DNA from: Caballeronia arationis
Lineage (GTDB): Bacteria > Pseudomonadota > Gammaproteobacteria > Burkholderiales > Burkholderiaceae
NCBI RefSeq assembly: GCF_001544975.2
Contig: NZ_FCOG02000019.1
Span: 1 to 64,000, forward strand
Length of the DNA: 64,000 bases
Reading direction: 5' to 3'
In this document: piece after piece, positions 1 through 10,400 of the stretch
Position numbering within the stretch: the first letter of the stretch is position 1
How the letters are laid out: each line of letters begins with the position of its first letter
Made by a program: the position numbers and the translations under genes
Notes under the pieces: model-generated
What the model was told of the DNA's origin: nothing
The model's database searches: none
What the model saw: the letters and a program-made list of their open reading frames with translations, nothing else

Positions 1-1
1 C

Positions 2-67
2 GACCGAGTCGTCAAATCCCGCCCTAAACGCTACACCGTTCGATACCTCAAAAAGAACATTAACTGA
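2..67 (+). CDS. possible C-terminal fragment of a transposase (truncated by window edge)
   Basis: An open frame enters from the left edge and stops at TGA 65-67, giving 21 residues. It contains the basic stretch RVVKSRPKRY, which resembles the C-terminal tail of many IS4-family transposases (RVVKxRPKxY). The piece is too short to prove coding, and no terminal inverted repeat can be seen in the remaining 50 bases before yggX. If it is real, an insertion element ends here, on the 3' side of yggX. It could also be chance. Confidence 0.3.
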   Translation, partial: DRVVKSRPKRYTVRYLKKNIN

Positions 68-116
68 ACGGCATTAGCCACGAAGGGCCGGTTTTCGGGA
101 GTCGCAGGGCGCGTTT

Positions 117-389
117 TCAGCTTTGCGGCGGCACGTAGCCCGACGCGGTATCGGCACCTTCGCCGAAGAAGTATTTCTCGGTCTGCTTGAGCAGATACTG
201 GCGCGCGCGCGGATCGGCCATGTTCAGGCGGTTTTCGTTGATCAGCATGGTCTGCTGCTTCAACCAGCCCTGCCACGCCTCCTTCGACACCGTCTCGTAA
301 ATCCGCTTGCCGAGTTCGCCCGGCAGCGGCGGAAAGTCGAGTCCTTCGGCTTCCTTGCCGAGCTTCGCGCATTGAACCATTCGGGCCAT
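117..389 (-). CDS. yggX: YggX-type probable Fe(2+)-trafficking / oxidative damage protection protein
   Basis: This 90-residue cytoplasmic protein belongs to the YggX family, which protects Fe-S enzymes from oxidative damage and is thought to handle labile ferrous iron. Visible family features are the N-terminal [18 protein letters not shown] with the single conserved cysteine, the W-x-W-type [14 protein letters not shown] segment, and the C-terminal half [17 protein letters not shown]. Length is normal for the family. The ATG is preceded by a good Shine-Dalgarno (GAGGAG about 8 bases upstream). It lies 77 bases downstream of argA on the same strand and may share its transcript. A stop-to-edge gap of about 50 bases separates it from a possible transposase remnant. 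Confidence 0.95.
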   Translation of the reverse strand: MARMVQCAKLGKEAEGLDFPPLPGELGKRIYETVSKEAWQGWLKQQTMLINENRLNMADPRARQYLLKQTEKYFFGEGADTASGYVPPQS

Positions 390-466
390 CGTGTGTTTCT
401 CCTCAAGTCGGGGTAGCGGGGCGTCGCGGTTGTGGTCGTTACCTGCGGCCGCCCGAATGTGGTGAG

Positions 467-1855
467 TTAAAGCTGCTTCTTCAATACGAGCGACTTGCGT
501 TGCCAGTTATATAGACGGCGCCGGTCTTCGGGCAGATCGTCGACGGTGGCCTTCACGAAGCCACGCTTGAGGAACCAGTGCTCGGTGCGCGTCGTCAGCA
601 CGAAGATGTGCGTGAGCCCGCGCGCCCGCGCGCGCTGCTCGATGCGTTTCAGCAGCCGCTCGCCGTCGCCGGAACCTTGCGCCTCGGGCGCGACCGTCAG
701 GCACGCCATTTCGCCGATGCGCTCCTGCGTATATGGATAGAGCGCCGCGCAACCGAACAGCACGCCATCGTGCTCGATGACCGAGAAGTGGTCGATGTCG
801 CGTTCGATCTGGTGACGTCCGCGCCGCACGAGCGTGCCGTCGGATTCGAGCGGCTCGATCAGCGTGAGAATGCCGCCGACGTCGTCAGGCGTCGCCTCGC
901 GCAGACTTTCGAGATTCTCGTATGAGATCATCGTGCCGACGCCGTCGTGCAGGAAGAGTTCGAGCAGCACGCTGCCGTCGAGCGCGTACGGAATGATGTG
1001 CGCCCGCGCCACGCCGCCGCGGCACGCGCGAATCGTGTGCTTCAGGTAGAACGCGGCGTCACCCTGCAATTCGCCGCCTTCATGCAGGCGATACGCGTCA
1101 TCGAGCGACATTTCGCGCACGAGATCGCCGTTTTCGTCGACGAGGCCCGGCGTTTCGGTCAGGAAGATGATCTTGTCGGCGCGCAGCGCGATGGCTGCCG
1201 CCGAGGCCACGTCTTCCATCGACAGGTTGAACGCCTCGCCCGTCGGCGAAAAACCGAGCGGCGAGAGCAGCACGAGCTTGTTGCTCGCGAGCGAATGACG
1301 AACCGAGTCGCCGTCGATCTTGCGCACGACGCCCGTGTGCTGGAAATCGACGCCATCCAGAATGCCGACCGGCCGCGCCGTCACGAAATTGCCCGACACG
1401 ACGCTGATGTGCGCATGCGCCATCGGCGTGTTCGGCAGGCCCTGGCTGATCGCGGCCTCGATGTCGAGACGCACTTCACCGGCGGCTTCCTTCGCGGATT
1501 CGAGCGCGCGCGCATCGGTGATGCGCAACCCGTGCGAAAACGACGACTCGACGCCGTGCAGCCGTAACTGCTCTTCGACCTGCGGCCGCGAGCCGTGCAC
1601 GAGGACGACGTGGATGCCCATCGCGTGCAACAGGCCGACGTCCTGCACCAGCGCATTGAGCCGGCCTTCCTGCACCAGCTCGCCGCCGAACGCGACGACG
1701 AACGTCTTGTTGCGGAACGCGTGGATGTAGGGCGCGACGGAACGCATCCATTCGACGAACTGGGCGTGCTTGGCGTCCACGTCGGAGATCTGGGGCGTTT
1801 CCGGTTCGGCTGCAACCGGCGACGGCGCGGTGGGGAGGTCGGTTTGAGAATTCAT
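467..1855 (-). CDS. argA: amino-acid N-acetyltransferase (N-acetylglutamate synthase)
   Basis: ArgA acetylates glutamate with acetyl-CoA, the first step of arginine biosynthesis, in the cytoplasm. The 462-residue protein has an N-terminal amino acid kinase-like domain ([35 protein letters not shown]) that normally binds the arginine feedback inhibitor, and a C-terminal GNAT domain ([18 protein letters not shown] acetyl-CoA loop, [16 protein letters not shown]). I start at the ATG whose first base is 1855 (MNSQTD) rather than an in-frame start 60 bases further up, because the longer version would run into hrpA and through the shared -10 element. The start is almost on top of that -10, so the mRNA may be leaderless. 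Confidence 0.95.
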   Translation of the reverse strand: MNSQTDLPTAPSPVAAEPETPQISDVDAKHAQFVEWMRSVAPYIHAFRNKTFVVAFGGELVQEGRLNALVQDVGLLHAMGIHVVLVHGSRPQVEEQLRLHGVESSFSHGLRITDARALESAKEAAGEVRLDIEAAISQGLPNTPMAHAHISVVSGNFVTARPVGILDGVDFQHTGVVRKIDGDSVRHSLASNKLVLLSPLGFSPTGEAFNLSMEDVASAAAIALRADKIIFLTETPGLVDENGDLVREMSLDDAYRLHEGGELQGDAAFYLKHTIRACRGGVARAHIIPYALDGSVLLELFLHDGVGTMISYENLESLREATPDDVGGILTLIEPLESDGTLVRRGRHQIERDIDHFSVIEHDGVLFGCAALYPYTQERIGEMACLTVAPEAQGSGDGERLLKRIEQRARARGLTHIFVLTTRTEHWFLKRGFVKATVDDLPEDRRRLYNWQRKSLVLKKQL

Positions 1856-1861
1856 GCCCGG

Positions 1862-1869
1862 ATTATAAT
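1862..1869. promoter_or_regulatory. palindromic ATTATAAT shared -10 element for argA and hrpA
   Basis: ATTATAAT reads TATAAT on both strands: 1864-1869 on plus (towards hrpA, ATG 1878) and 1867-1862 on minus (towards argA, ATG 1855). Each start codon lies 7-8 bases beyond its -10, close to the expected transcription start, so both mRNAs would be leaderless or nearly so. No convincing -35 is seen on either strand; the best plus-strand candidate, TTGAGA at 1844-1849, leaves only a 14-base spacer. The role is inference from sequence. Confidence 0.55.
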
Positions 1870-1877
1870 GCGACGCT

Positions 1878-4800
1878 ATGCCGAATGTTTCCAAACGCCC
1901 CGTCGACGGGGACAAGCTCGATCCTCAGGAGCAGTTGAAAAAGCTGCGTGAAAATCTCTTGCGCGATGGGGCGGCGCGTCCCGAGGGCGCCGAAGACGAC
2001 GAAGCGAGCCGGGCGCTCAGTAAGAAGGAAGCGGCGGCGCGGCGGTTTGCGGGGGCATCCGGGAACGCGGGGGCGCAGGCGAAACCCGCGAGCGGCGGCG
2101 AACGGCAGGCAGCGCAGACGCCGCGTGTGCTCGCCGGTTCTGCGGCAAGCGTCGAACGCGAGCGGGAATCCGTCGCGAAAAAACAGCAGCAAGCGAAGCC
2201 CGCGCCGTCGCGTTCCCGCGATGCGCAAAGCCGGACTCGCGATACTTCTTCTGACGACGCCGCAGCCGGGCAGCCTGTTCAACGTCCGGCTCCGAAGCAA
2301 ACGAACGCGTCGTTGCGCGAGCCGCGCACTGGCGCGCAGAAAGGCGTGAGCGAGCGGGCGAGCACCGAAGGTGGCGAGAACGCCAGGCAGACGGCGTCAG
2401 CCGGGCGCCCCGCGACTTCACCGCGCGACGCGCGGCCTGATGCACGCAACGATGCTCGCCAACCCTCCGAGCGCCGCCCCAGCGACACCCGTGAGACGCG
2501 CCCCGAGCCTCGGCACCCGGAAGCTCGCGCACCGCGACACGGTTCGCAGCCACGCGACTCGGAACCAACCGCGCGGCAACGCGGCGACGCTCGTCCGGCG
2601 CGCAACTCGGAACGATCCGCCCTGCCGAATACGCCGCGCGCCAAAGACGACACGCGCGCGCCGCAGCGGGACGCAAGGCAAGCACAACCTTCCGCGCCCG
2701 CGCCATCGCGCGCCGAAGGGCGTGGCAGCGCACCGCAGCAGTCCGCGGGCGAAAAGCCGCAGGCCGCCGCATCCGCGCCTGCGCGTCGCGACCAGCCGCG
2801 CCGCGAGGGCACGCGTCGCGAACGACCGGCCGTTGAACCGAATCCGATCCCGCCGATCACGTTCTCCGAAGCGCTCCCGGTCTCCGGCCGTCGCGAGGAA
2901 ATCGCGCGCGCGATCGCGGCGAATCAGGTTGTTATCGTGAGCGGCGAGACGGGCTCCGGCAAGACCACGCAGTTGCCGAAAATCTGTCTCGCGCTCGGAC
3001 GCGGCCTGGGCGCCGGCGGTTCCGGCCTGATCGGCCACACGCAGCCGCGCCGGATCGCGGCATCGGCGACGGGGCGGCGCATCGCGGAGGAACTCGGCAC
3101 GCCGTTCGGCGAAGTGGTCGGCTACAAGGTGCGTTTCACCGACAATCTCGCGCCCGGCGCGTCGGTCAAACTCATGACGGACGGCATCCTGCTCGCCGAA
3201 ACGCAGACCGATCCGCTGCTCAAGGCCTACGACACGATCATCATCGACGAGGCGCACGAACGCAGTCTCAATATCGATTTCCTGCTCGGGTATCTGAAGG
3301 AAATCCTGCCGCGCCGGCCCGACCTCAAGCTGATCGTGACCTCCGCGACCATCGACGCCGATCGCTTCGCGCGCCATTTCGGCAGCGACGAGAAGCCCGC
3401 ACCGGTGATCGAAGTGAGCGGGCGGCTGTATCCGGTGGAGATGCGCTACCGGCCGGTCGAAGAGAACAGCCCCGCCGTGAAGAACGCGCAGGGCACGCCG
3501 CAGAAGGAGCCGCGTCAGAAGAGCCAGCGCGAAACCGACCGCGACCTGATGGAAGCGATCGTCGATGCCGTCGACGAGCTTTGCCGCGAAGGTCCCGGCG
3601 ACGTCCTCGTGTTCCTTCCCGGCGAGCGCGAGATCCGCGACGCCGCCGAGGCGCTGCGCAAGCACCATCCGCCGCATACGGAAATCCTGCCGCTCTTCGC
3701 GCGCCTGTCGGCGGCGGAGCAGGAGCGCGTGTTCAGGGCGTCGAACGCGCGGCGCATCGTGCTCGCGACCAACGTCGCCGAAACATCGCTGACGGTGCCG
3801 GGCATCCGCTATGTCGTCGATACCGGCATGGCGCGCGTGAAGCGCTATTCGTATCGCAACAAGGTCGAGCAGTTGCAAATAGAAGGCGTGTCGCAGGCGG
3901 CGGCGAACCAGCGCGCGGGCCGCTGCGGGCGCGTCGCGGATGGCGTGTGCATCCGTCTTTACGACGAAGCCGATTTCCAGTCGCGTACCCGCTTCACCGA
4001 TCCCGAGATCCTGCGTTCGTCGCTCGCATCGGTGATTCTGCGGATGAAGTCGCTGCATCTGACGGCGATCGAGACGTTCCCGTTCATCGAGCCGCCACCG
4101 GGACGCGCCATCGCCGACGGCTATCAGTTGTTGAACGAACTCGGCGCCGTCGACGACGACAATGCCCTGACGCCTCTCGGCCGCGAACTCGCTCGCCTGC
4201 CGCTCGATCCGCGCGTCGGGCGGATGATTCTCGCCGCGCGCGACCATCAGGCGCTACGCGAGGTGCTGATCATTGCGTCGGCGCTGTCGGTGCAGGATCC
4301 GCGCGACCGGCCGGTCGAAGCGCAAGAGCAAGCGGACCAGGCGCACCGCAAATTCGTCGACGAGCGCTCCGAGTTCCTGCAATGGACGCGCATCTGGGCG
4401 TGGTTCGAAGAAGCGATCGCGCACAAGAAGTCGAACAAGCAGCTCGGCGATGCATGCCGCGCGAACTTCCTTTCGCAGATGCGCCTGCGCGAGTGGCGTG
4501 ACGTGCATTCGCAACTGCTGACGGTCGTGCGCGAGCACGGCTGGCGTCTGAACGAAGCGGAGGCAACTTTCGAGCAGGTGCATCTGTCGCTGCTGACGGG
4601 CCTGCTCGGCAACGTGGGCCTCAAGGCCGACGACGAGCCGTATTACCTCGGCGCGCGCGGCATCAAGTTCTATCTATGGCCGGGCTCGGCGCTCCTGAAG
4701 AAGGCGGGGCGCTGGGTGATGGCGGGCGAGCTTGTCGAGACGAGCCGGCTGTATGCGCGCACCATCGCGAAGATCGAGCCGGAATGGCTCGAACAGGTCG

Positions 4801-6686
4801 GCGCGCATCTGCTGAAGAAGTCGCTTTCCGAGCCGCATTGGGAGAAGAAGGCGGCGCAGGTCGTCGCCTTCGAGCGCGCGACGCTGCACGGGCTCACCGT
4901 GTACGCGCGGCGGCGCGTGTCCTTCGGCAGCCAGGACCCGTCGCGCGCCCGCGAGATGTTCATCCGCGGCGCGCTGGTCGAAGGCGAATTCGAAACCAAG
5001 CTGCCGTTCTTCGCGCACAACCGCAAGCTCGTCGCGGACATCGAGCAGCTGGAGCACAAGTCGCGCCGCCAGGACGTGCTCGTCGACGACGAACTGATTC
5101 ACGCGTTCTACGACGCGCTCGTGCCGCAGGGCATCCACACGGGCGCGGAGTTCGAGCGCTGGTATCGCGACGAGGAGAAAGCGGGCAAGTCGCGTCTTTT
5201 GTTCCTGTCGCGCGACGACCTGATGCGTCACGAGGCCGCCGGCATCACGACCGACCTGTTCCCCAAGCGCATGACGATGGCGGGCATCGAAATGTCGCTC
5301 ACGTATCACTTCGAGCCCGGATCGCCGCGCGACGGCGTGACGCTCACTGTGCCGCTCTACGGGCTGAACCAGGTCGATGCGCGCCGCGCCGAGTGGCTCG
5401 TGCCCGGCATGCTGAAGGAAAAGGCGCAGTTGCTGCTGAAATCGCTGCCGCAGAAGCTGCGCCGGCACGTCGTGCCGCTGCCCGAGTTCGCGGCGGGTTT
5501 CGTCGATCGGCATGGCGGGCCGAAGTTCGGCGCGGGCGGTTTGCTCGAAGCGCTGATCGCGGATGTGCGCGGCGAGACGCAGGTCGCGATGAAGAGCGCC
5601 GACTTCAAGCTCGAAACCTTGCCGGCGCATCTCTTCATGAACTTCAAGGTCATCGACGAGCACGGACGCCAGCTCGCGATGGGCCGCAATCTCGCGCAGT
5701 TGCGCGCGGAACTCGGCGGCCAGGCGCAGCAGCATTTTCAGAAGCTGGCGGCGGCCGCGACGCTCGATTTCGGCGACGATGCAGCGCCGCAAACGTCGGT
5801 GGCGGTTCCGTCGGGCGATCCGTCGAGCACCGCGCTCTATGAAAATCTGACGACGTGGAACTTCGGCAAGTTGCCCGAATTGCTCGAAATCCGTCGTCGC
5901 GGACAGACGCTGTTCGGCTACCCGGCGCTCGTCGATCGCAATACGCATTGCGATGTCGAAGTCTTCGATTCGCCCGAGGAAGCGGCGCGGATTCATCGCG
6001 CGGGTCTGCGGCGTCTCTTCGCGCTGCAGTTGCGCGAGCCGATCAAATATCTCGAAAAAAATCTCGGGGGCTTGCGCGAGATGTCGCTGCACTACATGGC
6101 GCTCGGCACGCTGGAGGAGTTGCGCGATCAGATCATCGAGACCGCGCTGGATCGCGCGTGCCTGCAGGACCCGCTTCCCGACGACGACGCCAGTTTCCAC
6201 AAGCGTCGTGACGAAGGGAAGGGTCGTCTCACGCTGCTCGCGCAGGAGATTGCGCGGTTGACGGGACAGATCCTTGCCGAATATGCGGGCGTCGTGAAGA
6301 AGCTTGCGCAGGCGAAGTCGTTCGGAACCGCGTACGCCGATATGCAGTCGCAATTGAGCGGGCTGATCGGCAAGCGCTTCGTGATCGACACGCCTTATGC
6401 GCAGTTCGCGCATTTTCCGCGGTATCTGAAGGCGATCGCGCTGCGCATCGACAAGCTGAAAGCCGATCCGTCGCGCGACGCGCGTCTTTTCGCCGATCTG
6501 CAGCCGCTCGTGCAGCACTATCAGCGCGCGATCGCCCAGCGCGGAGGCGTGGCAGATGCGCGGCTCGCCGAATATCGATGGTTGCTGGAGGAGTTGCGCG
6601 TGTCGCTTTTCGCACAGGGGTTGCGCACGCCGATGCCGATCTCCGTCAAGCGCCTTCACAAGGTGTGGGAATCGATGCAGCGCTGA
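1878..6686 (+). CDS. hrpA: ATP-dependent RNA helicase HrpA (DEAH box) with long N-terminal extension
   Basis: HrpA is a DEAH-box RNA helicase, linked in E. coli to mRNA processing and rescue of stalled ribosomes. Walker A GETGSGKT lies at residues 356-363 and DEAH at 457-460, followed by SATIDADRF (motif III), FLPGEREI, the Q-x-x-GR-type NQRAGRCGRV motif VI, the winged-helix/ratchet region, the OB fold, and the long C-terminal DUF3418-type domain. At 1602 residues it is about 300 longer than E. coli HrpA. The excess is the first ~320 residues, a low-complexity R/A/P/E/D-rich tract with no visible domain. The ATG at 1878 is the first in frame and follows the -10 at once. A later start would lose only disordered sequence, so the true N-terminus is uncertain. 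Confidence 0.93.
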   Translation: MPNVSKRPVDGDKLDPQEQLKKLRENLLRDGAARPEGAEDDEASRALSKKEAAARRFAGASGNAGAQAKPASGGERQAAQTPRVLAGSAASVERERESVAKKQQQAKPAPSRSRDAQSRTRDTSSDDAAAGQPVQRPAPKQTNASLREPRTGAQKGVSERASTEGGENARQTASAGRPATSPRDARPDARNDARQPSERRPSDTRETRPEPRHPEARAPRHGSQPRDSEPTARQRGDARPARNSERSALPNTPRAKDDTRAPQRDARQAQPSAPAPSRAEGRGSAPQQSAGEKPQAAASAPARRDQPRREGTRRERPAVEPNPIPPITFSEALPVSGRREEIARAIAANQVVIVSGETGSGKTTQLPKICLALGRGLGAGGSGLIGHTQPRRIAASATGRRIAEELGTPFGEVVGYKVRFTDNLAPGASVKLMTDGILLAETQTDPLLKAYDTIIIDEAHERSLNIDFLLGYLKEILPRRPDLKLIVTSATIDADRFARHFGSDEKPAPVIEVSGRLYPVEMRYRPVEENSPAVKNAQGTPQKEPRQKSQRETDRDLMEAIVDAVDELCREGPGDVLVFLPGEREIRDAAEALRKHHPPHTEILPLFARLSAAEQERVFRASNARRIVLATNVAETSLTVPGIRYVVDTGMARVKRYSYRNKVEQLQIEGVSQAAANQRAGRCGRVADGVCIRLYDEADFQSRTRFTDPEILRSSLASVILRMKSLHLTAIETFPFIEPPPGRAIADGYQLLNELGAVDDDNALTPLGRELARLPLDPRVGRMILAARDHQALREVLIIASALSVQDPRDRPVEAQEQADQAHRKFVDERSEFLQWTRIWAWFEEAIAHKKSNKQLGDACRANFLSQMRLREWRDVHSQLLTVVREHGWRLNEAEATFEQVHLSLLTGLLGNVGLKADDEPYYLGARGIKFYLWPGSALLKKAGRWVMAGELVETSRLYARTIAKIEPEWLEQVGAHLLKKSLSEPHWEKKAAQVVAFERATLHGLTVYARRRVSFGSQDPSRAREMFIRGALVEGEFETKLPFFAHNRKLVADIEQLEHKSRRQDVLVDDELIHAFYDALVPQGIHTGAEFERWYRDEEKAGKSRLLFLSRDDLMRHEAAGITTDLFPKRMTMAGIEMSLTYHFEPGSPRDGVTLTVPLYGLNQVDARRAEWLVPGMLKEKAQLLLKSLPQKLRRHVVPLPEFAAGFVDRHGGPKFGAGGLLEALIADVRGETQVAMKSADFKLETLPAHLFMNFKVIDEHGRQLAMGRNLAQLRAELGGQAQQHFQKLAAAATLDFGDDAAPQTSVAVPSGDPSSTALYENLTTWNFGKLPELLEIRRRGQTLFGYPALVDRNTHCDVEVFDSPEEAARIHRAGLRRLFALQLREPIKYLEKNLGGLREMSLHYMALGTLEELRDQIIETALDRACLQDPLPDDDASFHKRRDEGKGRLTLLAQEIARLTGQILAEYAGVVKKLAQAKSFGTAYADMQSQLSGLIGKRFVIDTPYAQFAHFPRYLKAIALRIDKLKADPSRDARLFADLQPLVQHYQRAIAQRGGVADARLAEYRWLLEELRVSLFAQGLRTPMPISVKRLHKVWESMQR

Positions 6687-6711
6687 AGGGCTCACGTGCC
6701 GACGCGTGCCA

Positions 6712-6754
6712 GAAGAACAAGGCCGGCATTGCGTCGGCCTTTGTTCTTCGATAC
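6712..6754. terminator. bidirectional Rho-independent terminator between hrpA and the lipoprotein gene
   Basis: Left arm 6712-6725 (GAAGAACAAGGCCG) pairs with right arm 6735-6749 (CGGCCTTTGTTCTTC) with one bulged T; the loop is GCATTGCGT. The arms carry A-rich and T-rich outer ends. It sits between the convergent hrpA and BamE-domain lipoprotein genes and could serve both. Confidence 0.7.
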
Positions 6755-6764
6755 TCGATCACAG

Positions 6765-7328
6765 CTATTTCAGTCGTTCGGTAGCGATCGGCTCGCCCGT
6801 TACGGCCGCGGCGGTCGCAGCGACGCCATCTCGCGAGGTCGCTGCCGCCGGAACGGTGACTTCCACCGGCGGTTCGTACTTGCGCCATTTGCCGTCGAGG
6901 AGCGTCTCGACGTTCTCGCCGCACTTCCGATAGTAATTGCGCGCCTCATTGCGCGAACTGAAGACCACCTTCAACTGGCAGACGAACTGCGGCGCGCCGG
7001 CTTCGTTCGTCACGTTCAGACGATAGTCCCATTCCCGAACGCCGAAAAAGCCTTCCCGATACTGCGGGCGGCCCATCAGCGTGGCGATCTGGTCCTTCGT
7101 CATGCCCGGCTTGAGCTTGCGAAGCGCCTCGACGAGCGGGAACGAGCCGTTGCGGGTCCATGTCGACGAGTCCGCGGCCGGGAAGTCGAGCTTGTCATGC
7201 ATGCCGTCGTCGGAGAGCTGGCTGCGCGTCGCGCAGCCCTGCATCAGCACGGTGGCCGACAGCGCCACGGCGAGCGCCATCCAGACGGGCGTGCGGCGGG
7301 AGAGGGGGCGAAATATTTCTTTCGTCAT
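6765..7328 (-). CDS. BamE/SmpA-OmlA-domain lipoprotein, probable partner of the adjacent trimeric autotransporter
   Basis: This 187-residue protein has a signal peptide (TPVWMALAVALSATVLMQGC) ending in a lipobox-like MQGC, so it is predicted to be a lipoprotein with Cys33 as the modified residue. Residues ~70-145 match the SmpA/OmlA (BamE-like) fold: LRKLKPGMTKDQIATLMGRP followed by a WDYRL strand and a CQLKVVFS strand. The gene is 103 bases downstream of the autotransporter gene on the same strand, so co-transcription is likely. SmpA/OmlA-domain proteins next to trimeric autotransporters are known, for example TpgA with Ata in Acinetobacter; this one lacks the OmpA-type C-terminus of TpgA. 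A role in surface assembly of the autotransporter is inference. Confidence 0.8.
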   Translation of the reverse strand: MTKEIFRPLSRRTPVWMALAVALSATVLMQGCATRSQLSDDGMHDKLDFPAADSSTWTRNGSFPLVEALRKLKPGMTKDQIATLMGRPQYREGFFGVREWDYRLNVTNEAGAPQFVCQLKVVFSSRNEARNYYRKCGENVETLLDGKWRKYEPPVEVTVPAAATSRDGVAATAAAVTGEPIATERLK

Positions 7329-7431
7329 GCTTGAGTCACCTTTGTTCGATCTTTTTGTTGTATCGGGCCGGGCGTCGGCAGATGCCGCCGAAACCCGGCC
7401 CGAGCGTGCTTGCGACGATCAGGCCGTCCGC

Positions 7432-10400
7432 TTACCAGTGCATGCCGGCGCCGACGCCGACGCCGAACTGGCCGCGGGTGCTCGTGGTGCCGGTGAACTT
7501 GTAGGCCCAGACGCCGTTGTCGGACAGTTGCGACACGCCGATGGCGAGCGCGCTCTGGCCGCCGTACGTGCCCCCGCCGACCGCTACCATGCCGTGGCAC
7601 GGCAGCACCGCTTGCGGCAGGCTCGCGATGGCGATCGCCGATGCGGTGCCGCCGTAGGCATCGCGACGGGCGTCTTCGAACTTCTGGTTGGTGTAGGGGT
7701 TAGCCTGATTCAGGACGTTCGACGAGCTTTGCTGCAACTGGTTGACGTTGACGTTGACGGCGTCGGTGCCTTGCGTGCCCGGCGCGACGTTGACGATCTG
7801 GCGTTCCTGGCCGGCGGCCCCGACGGACACGGTGTTCGTGCGATCGGCGACCGAGTTCTGGCCGAGGGCGACAGCGTTGTCGGCGGTGGCTTTCGAGCCG
7901 CTGCCGAGGGCCGTTGCGCCGTTGCCGGACGCTGTGGCGTTCTGACCGGCCGCGAGAGCGGCGGTGCCGGAAGCCGATGCGCCGGCGCCGAACGCGGACG
8001 CACCCGTGCCCGATGCCGATGCGCTCGCGCCCGATGCCACTGAGTGCGCGCCCGTGGACGTTGCGCCTTCCGTGTCGCGGTCGCCTTCCGCGCTGAAGAA
8101 CGGATTGGCCGCGTTGACGACGGCGTTGTTGACTTGCCCGAGGGCGTCGTTCAACTGGCCGAGGTTCACGGCGTCGGTGGCGGCGGTGCCGGCGGCGACG
8201 TTGTGGAGGGCAGTGCCGCCTTCGCCTTCGAGGGTGACGCTGTTTTTGTTGATTTCGCCGCTTGCAGGATCGCGGTCGTATTTCACGACGCCGTCGATGG
8301 AAGCCTCGACCTGGTCGACCTTCGTCGACACGCCCTTCAACTGCGCGACGTTGACGGCGTCGTCGTCGTTCTTGCCGGCTGCGACACCGCTGATCGTGCG
8401 ACTGCCGACGTTGACTTCGCCCGACGAGGTTTGCGGAGCAGAAAGGCCGTAGGCGGGGTAGTTAGACTGCGCACCGGTCTTCGTTGCCGATCCCGCGCCG
8501 AGGGCGACGCTGTTGGCGTGCGCGGCATTCGCGCCCGCGCCGATGGCGACGCTGTTTTCTAATGCCGCCTGAGCGTTCAGGCCGATCGCGATGGCATTCA
8601 CCCCGGCGGCGTTGGCCTGCGAGCCGACCGCAATGCTAGCGTCAGCGGCTGCAACTGCTCCGACGCCGAAGGCGGCTGAACTATCGCCGGAAGCCTTTGC
8701 GAACGCGCCCACTGCTGTTGCGTTTTCCCCTGCCTGAGCGCTAAAGCCTGTTGCCACTCCGACGCCGCCGGCATTGGCATTCGCTCCGGTCGCTACCGCT
8801 GCGAAGCCCGCTTTGGCATTCGCGCCACCGGCGGTCGATTGCCAACCGCTCGCCTGGGCACCCGCGCCGAGTGCAGTGGCATTCGTGTGGGAGGCCACGG
8901 AGTTCGCGCCGTATGCGGACGCGTTGTCGCCCGTGGCTGATGCGTTGTCGCCCGATGCCACCGAGTGTGCGCCCGTCGCCTTCGCGCCTTCGCTCGCGCG
9001 ATCGCCTTGCGCTCTGAAGAACGGGTTGTCGGCGTCGCTAATCGCGCTGTTCAACTGGTCGACATTCACGGCGTCGTTTCCTTCCACGCCGGCCGCGACG
9101 TTGTGCAGCGCCGTGGGTGTGGATGCGCCGATTCCGCCCAGTGTGACGCTGCTCGTGTCGATCGAACCATCCGGTTTGGGGTCGTACATCACTGCGCCGT
9201 CGAACTTGCTGTCCACGCTTTTCAACTGCGCGACGTTGACGGCTTCGTCATCATTCAGGCCGGCTGCGACGCCGCTAATCGTGCGGTTGCCGATGTTGAC
9301 TTCGCCGATCGATGCTTGCGTACCGGTGAGGTTGTAGCCGGTGTAAGAGCTACGTGCGCCGATTGTCGTCACCGAGCCCTCACCGAGCGCGACGCTGTAG
9401 GGCGTCGTGGATATCGCGTCCTTGCCGATGGCGACCGAATAGGTGCCGGTAGCGGTACTTTGGGCGCCAATCGCCACGGTGCCCGCGCTCGATTGATTGC
9501 CGGCGATGCCTGCGACACTGCTTTCACCGATCGCGATGGATCCGCGTGCGTTCGACTTCGCGCTCGAGCCCACTGCAATGCCGTTGAAGCCGGTGACGGA
9601 ACTCGCCGCGCCGACGCCGATGCCGCCGAACGTGCTCGTCACGTTGGCTGCCTGTCCGATGGCGATGTCGCCGGTCTTCGTCGCCTGGGCATTCATCCCG
9701 GCTGCGATACTCCCGGTGCCGGTGGCGATGGCGCTGTCGCCGATCGCAACGCTGGATGTTCCGTTCGCCGTTGCATTCGTTCCAAACGCCGATGCCCGCG
9801 GGGCTTCGGTATCCGCATACGCGCCGACCGCGGTGCTGTCTTGAGCGATCGCCTGCGAGTAATAGCCAACGCTCGTGGCGCGATCTCCGCCCGCGCCGGA
9901 GTAGTGGCCGACTGCGGTGGTGTCCGTACCTTGCGCGTAGCTGTTTGCGCCGTAGGCGGCGGCATTGTTTCCGATAGCGGTGGCGGCATAACCCGTCGCG
10001 ACGGCCTGCTCACCAACGGCGGATGCCTGGTTGCCAACCGCAACGCTGGAAGTGCCGCCAGCATTGGCGTTGGAACCGAACGCGGAGGCGCCGTCAGAGC
10101 CTATCGAGGCCGTGGATCCCACGGCGATGCTGTTCGCGCCTTCCGCGTCGGCGAGTTGTCCGATGGCGACTCCGTTTGCGTTCGCAGCGCCGGCGAATTT
10201 GCCGATCGCGATCGAACTGGTGCCAGCAGCGTAGCTGTCCGCGCCGACCGCAACGGCGCTAAGGGCGGCCGACGTGGCCTGGACGCCGAACGCAGTGCTA
10301 TCCACGGCGCCTGCGTTCGCCCCCACGGCCAACCGCTACGGCAGAGTCGGCGGTCGCTTTCGCCTGCTGTCCGTATGCAGTAGCGCCTTCGCCGGAAGCA

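Noticed and set aside
9000-10300. Short repeated units in the adhesin gene as a CRISPR-like array
   Set aside because: The units are coding head repeats (SxAIG type) of variable length without constant repeat/spacer structure.
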